Source of the DNA: Bacillota bacterium
Lineage (GTDB): Bacteria; Bacillota; Clostridia; Christensenellales; Borkfalkiaceae
Direction: 5' to 3'
Length of the DNA stretch: 8,299 nucleotides
Assembly: GCA_023403375.1 (NCBI GenBank)
Contig: JAEYEN010000022.1
Coordinates: 1-8,299 of the forward strand
Part shown: positions 5,709-8,299 of the stretch, piece after piece
Layout: every line of letters begins with the position of its first letter
Numbering within the stretch: the stretch's first letter is position 1
Translations under genes and position numbers: made by a program
Notes under the pieces: model-generated
Database searches by the model: none
Told to the model about the DNA's origin: nothing
What the model saw: only the letters and a program-made list of their open reading frames with translations

Positions 5709-6734
5709 ATGAAAATAGTGATTGTAGGCGGAACGGGTCTTTTAGGACACGAAGCGACCAAAGTCGCTTTGGAACGCGGACACGAAGTTACTTCTATGTC
5801 CATTCCCGATGCGGAAGCTGAAAAGTGGTACCCGAAAGAGGCTAAAAACCTTATCGGCGACGTCTTTTCTATGACGGAAGAAGAAATTACGGAAGCGTTC
5901 AAAGGATTCGACGCTATGATTTACGCTGTCGGTCCCGACGACAGGGTTACGCCCAAAGAACCCGCTTATCCGTTCTTCCATTTAAGATTGGTAGACCACT
6001 GTGCTAAAACGTTCAGAGCGGCAAGAAAGGCGGGTATTAAAAAAGCCGTACTTTGCAGTTCGTACTTTTTATATTTCGACGAAAAATTCCCCGAAAAGAA
6101 ACTGTCTGAAAGACACATTTATATAAAAGTAAGAAAAGAACAGTCCGAACTTATCAGAAAAGAAGCGGTGGACGAAAGAGACGGACTCCCCGCAATGGAC
6201 GTTTGCGTTATGCAACTTCCGTATATTTTCGGTACTTGTCCTAACCGTCGTCCTATTTGGAGAGACGTATTCCTTGACAGATTTGCAAACGGCTGGAAAG
6301 TTATAATGTTCCCCAAGGGCGGCTCCGTTATGACCACAACCCGTCATATCGGCGAAGCGCTTGTCGGTGCGGTAGAATATGGTAAAGGCGGCAAAAGTTA
6401 CGCTATCGGCGACGAGAACCACGACTTTAACTGGATGCTCGATAACCTGATGATAGGTATTCAGGGCAAACCGCGTAAAATCTGGAACCCGCCCGTATGG
6501 ATGTGCGCTATGGGTGCAAATATGATTGCCAAAAAAGACCATAAAAAGGGTTTCTATCACGGTTTAGACTATAAATACGTTATGAAAGACATTCAGTCCG
6601 ACTTCTTCTATTATCCCGAAGAATTGATAGAAGAAACCTGCAAAGAACTTCATATCGGCAGGGGCGGAGTACAGGAAGAAATCATTGCGGCAGGCAAGGC
6701 TTGCTACGATAATCCCGAAAAGGAATTTAAATAA
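5709..6734 (+). CDS. NAD(P)-binding SDR / epimerase-dehydratase-like protein
   Basis: A 341-residue soluble protein of the extended or atypical short-chain dehydrogenase superfamily. MKIVIVGGTGLLG opens with the dinucleotide-binding glycine motif (GGTGLLG, 7-13) and the first beta-alpha unit. An acid follows the second strand (SIPDAEAEKW, 31-40), then GD at 50-51, and DAMIYAVGP (68-76) forms the fourth strand. KKAVLCSSYFLY (111-122) holds the usual serine strand. The position of the catalytic YxxxK reads Tyr138-I-K-V-Arg142, so the conserved Lys is replaced by Arg unless Lys140 or Lys143 substitutes. Beyond about 165 (QLPYIFGT) is a substrate-binding region that I cannot assign. It may be an oxidoreductase with an unusual active site, an NAD-binding regulator or an NmrA-like sensor. 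The next gene starts five bases after its stop, without a good ribosome binding site of its own, implying an operon and translational coupling. Confidence 0.88.
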   Translation: MKIVIVGGTGLLGHEATKVALERGHEVTSMSIPDAEAEKWYPKEAKNLIGDVFSMTEEEITEAFKGFDAMIYAVGPDDRVTPKEPAYPFFHLRLVDHCAKTFRAARKAGIKKAVLCSSYFLYFDEKFPEKKLSERHIYIKVRKEQSELIRKEAVDERDGLPAMDVCVMQLPYIFGTCPNRRPIWRDVFLDRFANGWKVIMFPKGGSVMTTTRHIGEALVGAVEYGKGGKSYAIGDENHDFNWMLDNLMIGIQGKPRKIWNPPVWMCAMGANMIAKKDHKKGFYHGLDYKYVMKDIQSDFFYYPEELIEETCKELHIGRGGVQEEIIAAGKACYDNPEKEFK

Positions 6735-6739
6735 TACTT

Positions 6740-7783
6740 ATGAAAAAAGCGATAATTTATTGTTTTTCGGGCACGGGCAACACCAGAAAGGTGAGCGAGT
6801 TCGTTGCCGAAGAATTAAAAAATTACGAAATCGAAACCGAAGTTTTTTCTTACGACAGAAAAAAATATAAAAGCGGAGATTTCCCCAAGCCGGAAAATTA
6901 CGATTTGGTAGGGTTTTCATATCCGATTTACGGGTTTAACGCGCCTTTTATCGTCAACAGGTTTGTTAAAAAACTCGGTAAAGCAACTAATAATCAGCAG
7001 GCGTTTATAATTAAAACCAGCGGAGAGCCGTTTAAGTTCAACAACTTTTCTTCAAACGCGATAAAACGCTATTTAAGAAGAAAAGGCTATAACTTAACTT
7101 ACGAACGCCATTACTTAATGCCGTATAACATTATGTTCCGCTATCCGGACGGGCTTGCAAAGCAGATGTTTTTAACGTCAGAGCAACTTGCAAAAGTTTC
7201 CGCAAAAAAGATAGCAAACGGCGATAAAGAACTGGTCAGACCCGCTTTTTTAAGTTTAATCGCAAGTTTTATCTGTAAACTCGTCTGGCTTGGCGGTCCT
7301 ATAATCGGCAAGACCTATCACGTTGACAAAAATAAGTGCGTAAATTGCGGCAAGTGTGTTAAAAACTGTCCCGCACAGAACATAAGCGTAAACGAAAAGG
7401 GCAAATATAAATTTGCTTCTTACTGTATGCTGTGTTGCAGGTGTGCGATGAACTGTCCGCAAGACGCTTTGAGTATGGGGCTTATGAACGCATGGAAAGT
7501 TAATTCGCCTTATAACTTCAATAAACTTATTGCCGACGAAAGTCTTAGCGCAAACTACGTTAATGCCGAAACAAAGGGATATTTCCATAATTTCAACAAA
7601 TATTTCGACGCGGTAGACGAAGAACTTATTGCGTTCGGGGTGGAAACGGTGAGAGATAAGTATCCGCCTAATCCTTTCGCATTGATGACTAAAGCCGAAA
7701 AACGCGAATATTTAGAAGCGCTTTCGGAACGCGAAGAATCTTATGCTGAGCAAGAAGGCGAAGAAGTAAAAGCGGAAAACTAA
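6740..7783 (+). CDS. EFR1-type flavodoxin/ferredoxin fusion protein
   Basis: A 347-residue soluble electron-transfer protein. The N-terminal flavodoxin-like domain (about 1-165) starts KKAIIYCFSGTGNTRK; SGTGNT (10-15) is the FMN phosphate loop, and DLVGFSYPIYGFNAP (55-69) fits the second FMN loop region. A hydrophobic linker (about 169-190, LSLIASFICKLVWLGGPIIG) precedes a bacterial ferredoxin domain with two [4Fe-4S] motifs, CVNCGKCVKNCP (Cys200, 203, 206, 210) and CMLCCRCAMNCP (Cys229, 232, 235, 239; Cys233 is an extra cysteine). This arrangement matches the family annotated as EFR1 ferrodoxins in anaerobic Firmicutes, whose partners are mostly unknown. The C-terminal 45 residues are acidic and charged. 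The gene is five bases after the SDR stop, and the nearest purine-rich stretch (aaagga, 6719-6724) is rather distant, so coupling to the SDR is likely. Inference: it supplies or removes electrons for the SDR reaction or a linked flavin step. The hydrophobic linker is short for a membrane anchor. Confidence 0.92.
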   Translation: MKKAIIYCFSGTGNTRKVSEFVAEELKNYEIETEVFSYDRKKYKSGDFPKPENYDLVGFSYPIYGFNAPFIVNRFVKKLGKATNNQQAFIIKTSGEPFKFNNFSSNAIKRYLRRKGYNLTYERHYLMPYNIMFRYPDGLAKQMFLTSEQLAKVSAKKIANGDKELVRPAFLSLIASFICKLVWLGGPIIGKTYHVDKNKCVNCGKCVKNCPAQNISVNEKGKYKFASYCMLCCRCAMNCPQDALSMGLMNAWKVNSPYNFNKLIADESLSANYVNAETKGYFHNFNKYFDAVDEELIAFGVETVRDKYPPNPFALMTKAEKREYLEALSEREESYAEQEGEEVKAEN

Positions 7784-7796
7784 AAACATAATAACC

Positions 7797-7891
7797 GAAT
7801 AAGGCGGCGGAACGCAGACATTCCTTAATTTTCGGCAAGGAAAATGAGAAGGGGGGGAAAAGTATAAAAGCGGTTCATAACTGCCTTATTC
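7797..7891 (+). repeat. Long-range inverted repeat enclosing a possible RNA structure
   Basis: GAATAAGGC (7797-7805) is perfectly complementary to GCCTTATTC (7883-7891), enclosing 77 bases, with ttttat following at 7892. Inside, TTCCTT (7821-7826) can pair with AAGGAA (7837-7842), and there is a run of seven G at 7851-7857. AACCG (7793-7797) could alternatively pair with CGGTT (7871-7875). It may act as the end of the SDR/ferredoxin transcript or be an unknown structured RNA. No ORF is present. Confidence 0.4.
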
Positions 7892-7895
7892 TTTT

Positions 7896-7992
7896 ATCCG
7901 AAAATTTTAAATGTATATTTCGACAAAGTATTGTTATCGAATATTTTAACGGAACATCTTTACTGAATATTTTATCTGAAAGTTTTATCGGG
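7896..7992 (+). repeat. Degenerate AT-rich motif copies upstream of the hydrolase gene
   Basis: Four related words, roughly YYGAAWRTTTTA, occur at about 7898-7909 (ccgaaaatttta), 7937-7948 (tcgaatatttta), 7963-7974 (ctgaatatttta) and 7977-7988 (ctgaaagtttta). They precede the hydrolase start at 8004. A weak promoter reading (TCGACA 7920-7925, 16 bases, TATTTT 7942-7947) overlaps the second copy. They could be operator sites, but the AT richness makes chance similarity plausible. Confidence 0.3.
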
Positions 7993-8003
7993 ACGAATTA
8001 TAT

Positions 8004-8299
8004 ATGATTGATTTTTCTGACGTGTTAAATAAAAAGGTTGACGCCCTGTTTTTGGACGAAGAGATAGAGAATAAATACGGCAAAACCCGCGCTCTGTTTT
8101 ATACGGGCGAAAAATATAAGGGGGAAAGCACCAGAATTTTCGCTTATCTCGGAATACCGGACGGAAAAGCGCCGAGCGGCGGCTTTCCCGCGGTGGTTTT
8201 GTGCCACGGGGGCGGCGGTTGCGCGTTTTACGAATGGGTGGAATTTTGGAATAAAAAGGGGTACGTGGCGATTGCGCCCGATTTTTATTCGCAACAATT
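8004..8299 (+). CDS. Alpha/beta hydrolase (dienelactone hydrolase/esterase-like), 5' part
   Basis: An open reading frame of 98 complete codons that leaves the window at its right edge, so the product is incomplete. It reads MIDFSDVLNKKVDALFL, then a beta-rich segment (about 29-52), then FPAVVLCHGGGGCAFYEWV (61-79) and KKGYVAIAPDF (84-94). His68-Gly-Gly-Gly-Gly is the oxyanion-hole turn after strand beta-3. GYVAIAPDF is the following strand of an alpha/beta hydrolase, and the HGGGGxAFxxWVxxWNxxGY pattern is typical of dienelactone-hydrolase/acetyl-xylan-esterase-like proteins in Clostridia. The nucleophile elbow and the catalytic Asp and His lie beyond the window, so activity and substrate cannot be judged. 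There is no signal peptide at the N-terminus. Start 8004 is supported by a modest cggga at 7989-7993, about ten bases upstream; a weaker choice is possible, but no earlier in-frame start is convincing. Confidence 0.8.
   Translation, partial: MIDFSDVLNKKVDALFLDEEIENKYGKTRALFYTGEKYKGESTRIFAYLGIPDGKAPSGGFPAVVLCHGGGGCAFYEWVEFWNKKGYVAIAPDFYSQQ

Noticed and set aside
6069..6560. 163-codon minus-strand reading frame opposite the SDR gene
   Set aside because: It lies entirely inside the confidently assigned SDR gene, with no ribosome binding site and no recognisable domain.
7844..7867. Tiny reading frame with a strong purine run (G7)
   Set aside because: Only seven codons before a stop, and the G-run is inside it rather than before it.

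Overview
The window looks like chromosomal DNA from a low-GC anaerobic Bacillota (Clostridia-type) bacterium, quite possibly an uncultured gut lineage. The grounds are strongly AT-rich spacers, purine-rich ribosome binding sites, near-consensus sigma-A promoters, tRNA genes that all encode their own CCA end, and a flavodoxin/ferredoxin fusion of the kind common in anaerobic Firmicutes. The genetic code appears standard. Species or family cannot be named from this sequence alone.

Layout. (1) 1-2380: an AT-rich leader with short repeats, then glmS (glucosamine-6-phosphate synthase), a small zinc-ribbon protein gene and a strong intrinsic terminator. (2) 2381-3320: a six-gene tRNA operon on the minus strand, in transcription order Gly(UCC)-Arg(UCU)-His(GUG)-Gln(UUG)-Lys(UUU)-Lys(CUU). 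It has a sigma-A promoter at its right end and an intrinsic terminator at its left end. Beyond that terminator there is a possible independent small RNA on the same strand. (3) 3318-5586: a consensus promoter, a roughly 200-nt leader with hairpins and small tandem repeats, and a phosphoglucomutase/phosphomannomutase with a lysine-rich tail. (4) 5709-7783: a tight two-gene unit encoding an atypical NAD(P)-binding SDR/epimerase-like protein and a flavodoxin plus 2x[4Fe-4S] ferredoxin protein. (5) 7784-8299: a spacer with a long-range inverted repeat and AT-rich motif copies, then the 5' part of an alpha/beta hydrolase gene that runs off the window.

GlmS and the phosphohexomutase both act at the sugar-phosphate node that feeds cell-wall and glycan precursors, but they are separated by the tRNA operon and have their own transcription signals. 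The SDR/ferredoxin pair looks like a small redox module with unknown substrate.

Most unusual content. The tRNA operon carries an accumulation of non-canonical positions: mismatches in the acceptor stems of Lys(UUU), His and Arg, a U73 discriminator in Lys(UUU), C55 in the T-loop of Gly, and an A1:U72 first pair in Gln where U1:A72 is expected. Either this lineage has relaxed or altered tRNA recognition, or the assembly has local errors. The lysine-rich extension on the mutase, with a possible out-of-frame remnant after its stop codon, is the second point of interest. I found no mobile element, CRISPR array or phage gene.
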